64,000 nt of DNA from contig CM034104.1 in assembly GCA_019914945.1 (NCBI GenBank), forward strand, positions 10,528,046 to 10,592,045, read 5' to 3'. The DNA is from Typha latifolia (lineage: Eukaryota; Streptophyta; Magnoliopsida; Poales; Typhaceae). The translations under genes and the position numbers were made by a program. Shown here piece by piece: positions 54,901-64,000 of this stretch. A model generated the notes under the pieces. The model was not told where the DNA came from. It saw only the letters and a program-made list of their open reading frames with translations, and did not search any database. The first letter of the stretch is position 1; every line of letters begins with the position of its first letter.

Positions 54901-56431
54901 ATGCAGCTTTATATTTGATTAAGTGATTTTATACTAATTGTAGAAACTCACAAAAAAATTAGCAAATGACAGAAAACTATGAAAAGCAAGATAGTAATTA
55001 CCAGCGAGACACCTCCAGAACCTAGCTCACACATTGTATTAACATTTACTTCTGCAATCAGCAATCCTGTCACAACCTAGAATTTAAAAGGTGTTATGAG
55101 CACTGAGTAAATTATGTCAATTAAGTATACAAGAAAATTACTGAACCTACCAATGATAAGGTGACAATAGAAGAAAAAGGAACTTAGAAGCGAGATTAGG
55201 ATCAATTAAGAACTATGGACTCATGTAAAAGGATACAAATTTAAAAAGGTTATTTGATGGCAAGAGTGTTAATTTGATAATTTTGTTATATGCAATTACC
55301 ATATATATCCAGCAAAGAATGCACGTGAGTGCTGAGGCCAAAAATCCAGCTTCTTGGGTGACTGCTGGAATAGCAAGGATACCTGCACCAACCTACAATA
55401 TATCCAGCATTTGGATAGATATTACAAAGGAGCATCTGGATAGATATTACACAGGAAATAAACAGATGATCTATAAATTGACAGAAATAAAAGCATTAAT
55501 GAGTAGTGTGCTTCTGTTCTCTGCTTTCATAAACTAGAAAAACTATAACTAGTGACGCTGTAAGCACAATATTCTACAGCAACTTGGAGAGGAGAAAATA
55601 TTAACTATTAACTATTAACTATTAAATCTAATCAATGGGCAACAAAAGACAAAGTTTTGGCACATACAAAAGTATAAATGGCTTTTAAGTAATTGGAGTT
55701 ACAAAAAGTTCTCAAAAACATATGCAATATAATGCATGCATAGAAAAGATTCTCCTCTTCCCCAAGTATTCTTCTTCCCATTTTAGTTTAATTGGGCAAT
55801 CTTGCAAAATTGCGACAACTCAATTTCTTCAAGAGGTTGTAATATTCAAAATATTGTTCCGAAGCGAGTGTACTTAATTTTATAGTACTATCAAAAATAT
55901 CCATTTATTTTTTTCCCCCCTTTCTTCGCCTAACTGAACAAAGTTTCACACTCTTCCATTGAGCAGTTTGCTTCCATCAAATAGATACAATGCCACCATT
56001 TACCAAGCATCCACAATAAAGATTCCAACTTTGAAAGTAAACTACAATAGTCAAGATTCAGTACACAAAGAGAATTTACCGTGGTGCCCGCAACAAGAAA
56101 GATTCCGCTGGTAACGCTACCTGAAACCCAAAAAATCCCCAGAAAGAGAACGGAAAACATTAGGATCGAGATATCTTTTCAGTATTCAAAACTCTGGGGA
56201 CGCACCGGGCTCGTGCTTCATAGTGGCCTGATTCAGATTCGAGAAGAGCTGCTCGAATTTTTCGGCGGATTGCTTCTCAGCGAAGCATCTTAGGGTTCTT
56301 GGAGCGAATCGGAGTGGGGGACGAGATGGGAATCGGAGGAGTTTTATGGGATTCGAGGTAATGGGAGTGATTCTAGGAGAAGTTCTTGGATTTGGAGGGA
56401 ATAGAAGCAATGGAGGGGAGATTGATGCCAT
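39991..56431 (-). CDS. Plastid-targeted tryptophan/tyrosine permease-type transporter
   Basis: This is an APC-superfamily membrane carrier of the Trp/Tyr permease type (plant relatives of bacterial TyrP/Mtr). The substrate is inferred. Fourteen exons in transcript order: 56431-56206, 56120-56080, 55392-55300, 55076-55002, 53783-53734, 47378-47289, 44270-44214, 43429-43360, 42215-42114, 42048-41996, 41056-40906, 40827-40743, 40529-40401, 40178-39991. All GT-AG phases fit and the total is 469 residues. Residues 1-50 have no acidic residue and many Ser, Pro and Arg, as in a chloroplast transit peptide. Membrane segments begin at GSVTSGIFLVAGTTVGAGIL (about 76-95), the first-helix signature, followed by AIPAVTQEAGFLAS. 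Later landmarks are IHYALLVAYVARSS, IPIIALSFVYQNVVPVLCTN (conserved centre), AIPLILFLSWDAVILGTIP and GRFTLSCVMGGALLVIFSEI. The 6.4-kb intron 5 (47379-53733) and 3.0-kb intron 6 (44271-47288) are loaded with transposon remnants. Confidence 0.9.
42455..43025. repeat. GGCCC-rich dispersed repeat in intron 8 of the permease gene
   Basis: CTGGCCCGAG, GGGCCAGGCCCGACC and CCCAACCGGCCCGAGCC (42474-42570) and a second patch with CCTTGTCCAGGCTCGGG and GCCGGGTTAACCCC (42950-43005) bracket AT-rich DNA. This is the same sequence style as 10322-10980. It is probably a non-autonomous transposon, but its ends are unresolved. Confidence 0.4.
44860..45838 (+). mobile_element. LTR (Copia-like) followed by a primer-binding site
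   Basis: The segment starts TGTAAGAATTG and ends TTGCATCA (TG...CA), with a promoter-like TCTATAAATATGGC near 45100. It is followed at 45843-45854 by TGGTACCAGAGC, one base from the initiator-tRNA primer-binding site TGGTATCAGAGC. About 100 bp of possible internal sequence follows before homology is lost. The rest of the element and the second LTR are absent. It lies in intron 6 of the permease gene. Confidence 0.55.
46020..46165. repeat. GGCACGA-rich repeat fragment
   Basis: TCGGTCAGCAC, GGTGGCACGACACC and TGGCACGGGG resemble 24160-24215 (TCGGCCAGCAC, TTGGCACGAGGC, ACTGGCAC). The two stretches probably belong to one dispersed family. No boundaries are visible. Confidence 0.35.
47639..48213. 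mobile_element. hAT-type MITE with 8-bp target-site duplication
   Basis: TTGGCCAA at 47639-47646 and again at 48206-48213 brackets a 559-bp element that begins TAGGGCTATCAAAATAGCTCG and ends GAGCTCATTTACACCCCTA when its last bases are read in plus order from the related terminus. The right end reversed is TAGGGGTGTAAATGAGC, matching the left terminus and the known TAGGGGTG terminus of plant hAT MITEs. Eight-base duplications are the hAT mark. The interior (47830-47960) holds a second GATCNNGATCCCAATCCCGA-type repeat, perhaps nested. It lies in intron 5 of the permease gene and is non-coding. Confidence 0.7.
48591..48663. mobile_element. One-ended fragment of the ATAATTGCCA MITE family
   Basis: CATATAATTGCCAATAAAAA, TTTTCAAAAAATCATAATTGC and TTTAAAATGTGATATTTACC align with the left end of the element at 14592. 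The opposite end is not recognisable. Confidence 0.4.
49446..51790 (+). mobile_element. Probable solo LTR of a long-LTR Ty3-type element
   Basis: The stretch starts TGTAATAATCAAAATAAAAA at 49451, very like the start of the LTR at 61516, and ends GGGTCGTGACA at 51785. Flanking bases AAGAC (49446-49450) and ATGAC (51786-51790) could be a 5-bp duplication with one change. No internal coding region is present, so recombination to a solo LTR is the simplest reading. Inside are a (TTCTTA)n patch near 49650 and a 42-bp duplication at 50619-50702. Short open frames at 49475-49759 and 50125-50337 have no family resemblance. It lies in intron 5 of the permease gene. Confidence 0.5.
50619..50702. repeat. 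42-bp tandem duplication
   Basis: GTGTTTTTACATTATTATG... followed by TTATCTTTGTGCAAATATAT occurs twice with a 42-bp period. Degenerate TTTGTGCAAAT-type pieces continue to about 50820. Confidence 0.85.
53060..53071 (-). mobile_element. Possible retroelement primer-binding site, minus strand
   Basis: GCTCCGATACTA is the reverse of TAGTATCGGAGC, two changes from the initiator-tRNA site TGGTATCAGAGC. An LTR would then lie at about 53075-53560 on the minus strand. I see no terminal TG...CA pair that I trust. Confidence 0.3.
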
Positions 56432-56568
56432 TTTCGTTGGCCTTCTTCCTCCTCGTTTGGTGAATAGTAGTAGACAACTATTAGTGTGGCGCTAACGCTC
56501 AACTGTCATCTCAATTGGTAGCCTCTGTAACGCCCACGTCACCATTTGTTCCTTATTATATTTCGAAC

Positions 56569-56842
56569 TTTTTACATAATTGCCACTGAATACTTTCAAA
56601 ATATCATAGCTGCAACTACATTTTTAAAAATATCAAAATTACCCCAGAAATTATTAAGTTAATTTTTAAACTTTCAAAAAATTTTACAACTTAGATTCAA
56701 AAAAATACTATTTTAAAAATTAACTATAATAGCAATTCTAAATCTAAAAGAGAAAAAGGTTTTAGTGACAATTCTGACTTTTAAAAGAATGTAATGGCAA
56801 TTATTATATTTTAAAAGTTTTTAAGTGGGAATTATGTTATAT
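56569..56842. mobile_element. Small MITE of the ATAATTGCCA family upstream of the permease gene
   Basis: The left end TTTTTACATAATTGCCACTG, CTTTCAAAATATCATAGCTG is inverted at the right end (GGCAATTATTATATTTTAAA, GGGAATTATGTTAT). At about 274 bp it is a shortened relative of the element at 14592-15224. It ends about 140 bp upstream of the permease start codon, so it may touch the promoter. Confidence 0.5.
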
Positions 56843-58524
56843 ATTTTATAGGTATTTTTAATGAGCGTGGGTGATTTGTATTAAAAACACAATATATTAA
56901 AAACTCATTTTGGTGTGAGATTTCTTTTCTCTTTTTCCTTTCAAATTTGCATTTATGCCCCCATTTTGATCACCCTTAAGTGCTAGACGTTGTAAGGAGA
57001 TCGACATTGTTATCTTTCTTTTGCTTCTTCTTCTTCTTCTTCTTTCATCTCTTACTTTTTTTTTCATTCTCACTCGATACAATTCTATACAAATATCTCA
57101 TATGCTGGCTAAGAATAATTCATGTATGCTTTTTTTCTAGTATTCATACATTGGTGTTCGCCTTGAGTGAAGTGAGAAGTAGGAAGTCAATGTCAATATA
57201 TAAGCTAGATGTTTGTATATAGCAATATTAAGTAGGAATTCAAACTTATGAAAAAGAATGTATGTCATTCCTTAGTAGACACAAGCCTAAATTGTATTTT
57301 GTTCAATATATCTCCCCCATTATTATGTGTCTCAGACATTTTATAAAACTCTACAATGCATTTCTCTACTTTCTTTCCAATTTCTTTTTATTGCTAATGT
57401 TCATATATCCAATTGAATACGAAATATTTAATTTAAGTATGAAATATGTAATTTAAGCATATAATTCATAATTTAAGTGCAAAATACGTAATTTAAATAT
57501 GAAATACATTCTAAGTAAAATAATGTTCATATGTTCAATTGGAATATATTACGTAGTTTAAATGTAAAGTACATTATTTAAGTACAAATTAGTGTTCATA
57601 TGTCCAATTAGAACATATAGCATATGTCCAATTGGAACGTGTTACATAATTAAAATACGTAATTTAAGTACTTGATATGTTGTAATTTAACTAATATCTA
57701 TATGTTCAATTGATGGCTTGCTCTAATATTATTCTACTTTTCTGTCTCAAATAATTGTATATCTTAACAGATTAATGGTGAAAAATTATACATCATTGAA
57801 CACCACTATGATTGATGATATTAACAAATATATCGTAATTTTTAAAATGTCTTAAATGCATAACCACGAAGAGATGTATTGAACAAAATATAACTCAGCA
57901 TGCATCTACTGAAGAATGACATATTTTTTCTCATAAGTTTGAAATTCCTACTAAGTCTTGCAAATATGTAACTACCTAATACATATACTGAGTTTTGGTT
58001 TCTACGTCCTTCTATGCATGACAAACACTAGTGTTTGAATATGAGAAAGAAGTATACATGAATTGTCCAAGCAAGCATGCATATAAGGGGTTTATATAAA
58101 AATATTTTGAGTGGAAGAAGTAAAAAGAGTAAGAGGAAAAGGAAGCAAAATAATAGTACAGTAATGTTTTCCCTGAACATTTGATGATGCACCCAAGTAG
58201 TAGAAGAGCAAACTTTTGGAGAAAACTAGGGAAGAAGCTTGACTAGCAGGAAAATTAAAATAGGTCTGACTAATAAAAATTAAAATTTAAGATGTCTTTC
58301 ACGTAAATCACCCTTTGTTTTTTCTTCTTCAGAAAAGTAGGTTCTATCTTTCAAACAAACATATTGGATAAATAGAAAAATTTTCAAACTTTTCAAAGAG
58401 ATAGGTAGAACTGTTGTGGTTTAAATAGTAGACATAAAACTATTTATATTTAAGTAGGCAAGAGTGAGAGGTTTAGTATGAAATACTTATTCAATATGAA
58501 AAAAAATTCATGCTGTGCTTACAG
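56843..58524. other. AT-rich intergenic DNA with local repeats
   Basis: No gene is supported. It contains a (TTC)n tract at 57022-57047 and the degenerate repeat listed next. Confidence 0.4.
57405..57695. repeat. Degenerate AT-rich tandem repeat
   Basis: Variants of TATGAAATACGTAATTTAAG recur roughly every 20-40 bp, interleaved with ATATGTCCAATTGGAACATA-like units. Confidence 0.6.
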
Positions 58525-60170
58525 ATGATGATAAGCCAATCGAGGCAATGTTCATTCCAAGGCAAGAGAAAAGTATTATGGTTGAAATATATATATAGAG
58601 AGGCAACACTCAAAGTTTTTTAAACTCAATACAAGCACTCTATCCAATGCATTAATTCCTTATCCATTAATTACCCTTATCCAAATATCAATATGTCACA
58701 ATATTAATATGCAGCAAGACCTAGTAGCATTAGGATGATATGGATGATGATTTTCAGCAATAGGGTGACTGTGAGACAGTTAAGGTCAAAATTGTCCAAC
58801 TAGTATAAGCTAGAGAAAATGATTATGTTCTAAATAAAACAATGATGGATGATGATTTTATTGATGAGTCAAACAAAAATAATATTGATGCCAATATTAA
58901 AGGCGAATTATATGACGATAATGATAGTAATATTATCCGGCCAGAGATGATTTTTCAATTTGCCCTATAGTTATGCGTAATGAGATCATTAGTTTGTCAA
59001 TGATTCAAAATTTGCTCGGGGAGTTTGTAAAGATATATTATTTATAAATAGAAAGAGTATGCATTATTACATAAAAAGGAATGTATTTTTCTCTCACTAT
59101 CCTTATAAAATAATCCGGTAAGATTATATGTCTTTAGAGACTTCAAGCATGATAATAAGATAGTCGAAACAATGCCCATTCGAACATGAGAGCCATGTAC
59201 TATACTGAAATATATATATATATAAGCAACAAAAAAATATCAATTTGGACCTAATGAAAGCACTTTACCTAATAAATTCATGGCCATTATCCTTCACCAA
59301 ATGCCAATATGTCACAACATTAATATGCAGTAGGATCAAGTTGCCTTTGAATTTCGAGGATATAGATGATGATTATTAGCAACGGGATGATTGTGAAGTT
59401 GAAATTGTCCAACTAGTAAAAGCCGAAGAAAATGACAATGTTATAAATGAAACAATAATAAAATAATGACTATTGATAAGTCAAATGAGTCAGATGGGGA
59501 TAATAATATGCCCCATATGTATTATTGAAGTGTTAACAAAATGATGTACGCTTATAGAGACTTTAAGCATGATATTGCCATGAACATAGAAAACATTTGA
59601 TGTAAGAGATTGTTCCTAATATTGGACTACACTCATATCTAAATGCGTCACTAAATAAGGATCATGGATAGTTAGATAGTAAACTCATCGCCCTTAAGGT
59701 TAAAAGGATAGTAGAAAGCAACTGGCATTGAGGTTTGTTTCCTATAATAAGATATTGTAAAAAAAATATCATAATAAATTTTTTTATCAGTAAGTATGGA
59801 GGGTTAAACAAAAAATAATTGCTTCTTTGCATGGTAATTGATCGGAGTCGTACAATAATTTACCAATTTTTATGGCTGAATTATAGAGGACAATTGAAAG
59901 ATTCTAGTGGTTTAGAAGAAGACTTAGTTATCTTACTCAACACGAAAGTTTTTAAACATGTGTTTTGATCATTTAACTCTGCTATTGGAGGGTAGAAACA
60001 CTGTCAACATGTTATAAATATAGATGGGACATATTTATATGACAAATATACAATTATAACTGACGTGATATGTAGAGCTCATATAAATTGGACTAGATGG
60101 CACACACGACAAATTGTTCTTTAGAACAGTTGCCATGAGCACATTATCGAAGGTCACTTATATATTTTTA
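58525..60170 (+). pseudogene. Second Mutator-like transposase pseudogene with internal duplication
   Basis: A heavily decayed reading runs from an acidic N-terminal part (MMDDDFIDESNKNN near 58845) to an HTH/MuDR-like stretch near 59640-59910 (DHG.LDSKLIALKVKRIVES). It ends with the core start VFKHVF...KHCQHVINIDGTYLYDKY (about 59950-60050). That stretch matches the IDGTYLYGKYKG region of plant MULE transposases. Segments 58525-59140 and 59145-59520 are diverged copies offset by about 616 bp (ATATGTCACAATATTAATATG at 58691 against ATATGTCACAACATTAATATG at 59307). It is of a different MULE subgroup from the copy at 35900-38480. Confidence 0.55.
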
Positions 60171-61515
60171 ACCTATGCATCATCATTATCGATATATAAT
60201 ATTGTCCAGAGCCTTACAAATGAAAGTTTGTAAACTTATTTTTACATTTGAGTTAGTAGACATCTATAAATTTGAGTTTGTAGAATTTGATTTACTAAAC
60301 TATTGTTTGTGATTATTTCGGATGCTTAAGTTGTTTGTACACTTTTGTGTGAAGTTTGTAGACTTGGAGAATATTAGACTTGTTTGTAAATTTGAGTAGA
60401 CTTACATGTAAATTTGACTTTGTAGACATGTTTGTACATTAATTAGTAGAGTTGTTTGCAAATTTAATTTTATAGACTTTGAGATTATTAGACTTTTGTT
60501 TAAAATGCTTGAGTTTGTAGAATTTTGTTCGACGTTTTAACGTTCTATTTAATTAAGTTACATCCTATATAGAGGTTTCATTTGAGATGCTTAACTGAAC
60601 AATCTAGTTTTATTATTTTTAGGAGATGCATATTTTACATTAAAGCTAAGCATGTGTGAGCTCTTTTGATGTCCATATGGTGACCTCCTTGTAGAGATGG
60701 ACATCGGGTTGCTACGGTGACCTCCATCTGCAAATAGACCTCTGATTTTTATAATTAACGGACAAGAGAGATGAACGTAGTTTTAGATAATATAAGTTCT
60801 TACGGTGCTCAACGTTAATTTCCACTCAAGCTAAGTTGTACGAAATATCTTTCAAATGATACCTATTGTCCTTGAAACTGACTCACAACATAATGACCAT
60901 TTGTTTTTCCTTGGCCTAGTTTTTTGATAGAGAATCGACATGGCAGAAAGATTAAAAAGAAAGGAGAAGATATTTTATTTATGATGATCACATTTTTGTG
61001 CATATCTAATTTTTGAGAGGCACCGACCCTAACAGTGCTCTGCTAGGGTTTGGGGAAAATAGTTTGGAGCATTTTCCTCCCTTGCAAGAGGGGTTTCCTC
61101 CCATTATCATCGGTTTGCCTTCACTCCCCTCCACCTAGCCTACGAGGGGAGAGGTTATCTCGCATCACTTTTGGGTTGGCTTCTTACTCTCTCCCCCTCT
61201 TATTTTATTTCCCTTCTACGGTCCCTCATTTCCTTACAATCGTCCGCCCCTCAACTCCACTCTTGTTGGCGCCTCCATCGCGGCCATCCATCCCTTCTCT
61301 CTCTCTCTTTCCCCCTCGCCCTCTTCTCGGCCAGTTGTGCTTGCATCGTCTACTTTGGACCTTGTCCCGATCTTCAGCCTTGCTTCTGTCATTTGCTCTA
61401 AGGGTGGCAGGCCTCGCCTTGGTCCTCTACCCATCCTTCCACGTCGCCGCTGCTTGCACTACTGCCGTGGACCTCATCTACCCTGATCCTAGCCCACCAG
61501 TGCTTTCTGCCTTCC
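60171..61515. other. Intergenic DNA; C-rich stretch before the long LTR
   Basis: 60171-60640 contains many TTTGTAGACTTG/TTTGTAAATTTG variants, a loose repeat. 61050-61515 is C- and T-rich and open in several frames (up to 156 codons) but low in complexity, without recognised domains. CCCCTCCACCTAGCC near 61125 also occurs near 14004. Confidence 0.4.
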
Positions 61516-64000
61516 TATAACACCCTAAAAATTAAAAAAAGGGGGGCGGGGAACCGTACACGCACCGAGCGTGTGCGTGCGTCCCAGCACCCCTGCCACC
61601 CCCTCTCCGTTTGGCCCGTCCTCCTCCTCCTCCTCTTCTTCTTCTCTTGCCGTGCATGCCACCCAGCCCTCCCCTATCTCTTCTCCACCCTGCTATCTCT
61701 CTCCCTTTTCTCTCTCTCGGGTTACCGACGCCGAAGCCGACGAAGCCAAGCGCATAAACCCTCGGTAAGCCCCTAAACTCCTGTAAATTTAGTAAATTAA
61801 CCCTTCCCCCTCACCATCATCGGAGTCCCCGATAGTCGACGACTTCGCATCTAGCCGTCGATCCGAGAGCTCCGGTGGAAGGGAGGGGCTCTCTAGTTAT
61901 GGGAGGAGGGACCTTCATGGCTGCTAGCCATGGAGCGCGCCTCGTCGCCCCATCGGCCACCCCGACCGCGGGGCGAGTTGCTCCCACTCCCCTATAGTCG
62001 GGGAGGATGGGTGACGATCCATTACGTCTCGGGTTACATCCCGCCGTCGTTGAGCCGAGCCCTCCTCCTCTTCTTTCCCTCCCCTTCCCTCTGGCTAGCC
62101 ACCCACCCCGGGTGAGGGTCGCAGGCCGCCGACCTCAAGGGCAGGCTGCCAGCGACGTGGGCCACCGACAGCGCCGGACACTTTCTCTCTCCCCTCTGTC
62201 TCCTTTCTTTGGAAGGGAATGGTGAATGAGGGTGGGGGTTGTTAAACCCCCACCGACGCCTTTGTTGGGTTGCGACTTAGACCACAACCCATGAAGCCGT
62301 AGAGGTTGTTGGGCTGGGACCACAGCCCATGGAGCCCGTGGGCTGCAATTTGGACCGTAGCCCACGAGTTATTTTCTCGCTTGCCTTTTTAGATTGGGCT
62401 TGGGCCCAACCCAACACCCCAGCCTAGGCCCATTTGGGGTCATTTGGACCCTATAGCCTCATCTCTCTATTTCACTTGATTAATTAGCTTAGCTACTCCC
62501 GTAAAGATAAATTATTATCACCTAAATAGTGTGAATTTTAAGATAACACTCACCCTAAAGGACCCTTAACTCATGTATATGCATAAACCTAAATTTTCTA
62601 AAAAGATAATTAATTCTATTAATTCACTAACTTTATTTATGGCTTTACTTGCGTGTGTGTGAGGGATTTCGGAGGAGCCGGCTAGCTGAGGAAAACTAGA
62701 GTAGTATGGAGACCTCCTAGGTGAGTAGAGTTTACACAAGTCTAGAATAATGTAGTTGCAGCTATTATACCTTTCATGACACTGTGAGAAATATTAGTAT
62801 TAATACATGCATCTAGTATATCATAATATATCTTGACATATGTAGTTATTGATAGTTTACTCATTATGATGTTATGAGAATGTTAATATTAACACATGTA
62901 TTAGTGTAACGATGATCTACATGTATCCTATATGACAAACCCTTGCATAAATATCTGTTGTGAATATAGAATGTAAAGATCATGATGACTATGACATGAC
63001 TTATACACTCACAGACACTGCACCACTTCCACCTATCATTAGTAGTAGGGTTCTGATTAGGCAGTGCCCTTACTCACTCAGCCCGGAATTAAGGGTAGAG
63101 TGCATCTTATATGACTATACTATTAGCGGCCTACACCTGAGGTCGGGAGCTTGGCATTCAGGTAATTATATTGCATAGTCAGATCTAGATTATGATGATA
63201 GAAGAACATAATTGTGAGGCAAGGATATATCTCTAGCGGTACCTGACGACACAGGGTTAGGGCGTCCGTTAATGAGCCGAGGGCTCCCGATTCTCCCGTT
63301 GAAGGCGGTGATGATTTAAAGAGAGCGAGATATGGGCTCACGATCGGAGTTCTTAGTCTGATGGCCATAGACAACCGGTCACATACAGTGTCGCCATGCC
63401 TGTTTGGGTGACATTACCGCTAGATGTGGATATATCTCTCCTCGATGTATGAGATGATGAATGGTTATGTGATGGATGATTTTTTAGAGAATATCTACAT
63501 TATGTGGTGAATGGCTCGATGAGCTATGATAAAACATGATTAATGCCTTGGTGAACATGTAATGACTAAACCTCTCTGACTAGCGTGAATGCGAGAAAAA
63601 TTACTCTTTTACTTCTAAGCATAACATGTAAATACTATGATTGAGATTTGTATGAGTAAAAGATTGTATCAAACTTTATACCTGTATAGACTTTTTCTGA
63701 TATGATTAGGAGTTGGCATGTTCTAAGATAGTGATGTGTAGTCTTTATTGATTACATTAATTTAGTAACTCATGCTAAGTAATTTAAATAAAAGTATTTT
63801 ATTGCTAGCAACTATAGGCATATATTGGATATGTACCTATGATTTCATTATTATAGATTGTATGAATTCTACTCGCTGGGATGTGTGCTCATCACCTCTT
63901 AGTGGCATCATTTAAGAGCTAGGGGAAGCATGTGTGGGTACCGAGGAGTGGCTGCCTTTTATTTCAGTTATGACTATTTTTATTAGTTGTATTGAGCCCC
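61516..64000 (+). mobile_element. Long LTR (Ty3, Tekay/Del-like), cut off by the window end
   Basis: TATAACACCCTAAAAATTAA at 61516 resembles the TGTAACACCCCAAAAATT start of long LTRs in plant Ty3 elements and the start at 49451. What follows is a CpG-rich leader (61550-62400) and then features I associate with such LTRs: a GGATTTCGGAGGAGCCG stretch (62664), TTACTCACTCAGCCCGGAAT (63070) and TACTCGCTGGGATGTGTGCTC (63870). No coding domain was found and the 3' limit is outside the window. The family name is inference. Confidence 0.4.

Noticed and set aside
56980..57082. Overlapping Phe-rich and Arg/Lys-rich frames
   Set aside because: Both strands of a (TTC)n tract, not coding.
61050..61520. 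156-codon Pro/Leu/Ser-rich frame
   Set aside because: Low-complexity C/T-rich DNA next to a long LTR; several overlapping frames are open equally, which argues against a real gene.
61571..62365. Several short overlapping frames in GC-rich DNA
   Set aside because: They fall in the CpG-rich leader of the presumed LTR and resemble no protein I know.

Overview
The window is nuclear DNA from a flowering plant. It holds five intron-rich genes of widely conserved plant families, separated and interrupted by degraded transposable elements. The base composition is AT-rich outside exons, introns reach more than 6 kb, and LINE, LTR, Mutator-like, hAT-like and MITE remnants are all visible. I cannot name the species. 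A non-grass monocot would fit, but that is a weak impression.

Layout. 1-615: 3' end of a LINE. 1074-4282 (+): translation elongation factor 1B beta-type subunit, six exons, 225 residues. 5751-10146 (-): nascent polypeptide-associated complex alpha subunit, four exons, 201 residues, tail-to-tail with the first gene. 10147-17580: 7.4 kb of repeats ending in a CpG-rich promoter region. 17581-27379 (+): a plant membrane protein of the type annotated DUF7036, five exons, 491 residues, with a last intron of 4.6 kb. 27380-31757: a Ty3-type retroelement remnant without recognisable reverse transcriptase or integrase. 31758-35039 (-): mitochondrial succinate-fumarate carrier, two exons, 332 residues. 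35900-38480: a dead Mutator-like transposase on the minus strand. 39991-56431 (-): a plastid-targeted tryptophan/tyrosine-permease-type transporter, 14 exons, 469 residues, whose introns carry several elements. 56432-64000: intergenic repeats, including a second dead Mutator-like element and the start of a long LTR that runs off the window.

Exon coordinates for the five genes were derived by hand from splice dinucleotides, reading-frame phase and family resemblance. In each gene the exon lengths sum to an open frame divisible by three. The genes do not form an operon or an obvious pathway. The first two both serve protein synthesis, and they and the third carry a telo-box (AAACCCTA type) in the 5' leader, which suggests similar growth-linked control.

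I found no convincing new biological system. The items most worth a second look are the histidine-rich type II membrane protein with its distant hydrophobic last exon, the Ty3 derivative lacking RT and integrase, several MITEs whose target-site duplications can still be read, and a recent 147-bp tandem duplication inside an intron. No tRNA, rRNA or CRISPR feature was recognised.
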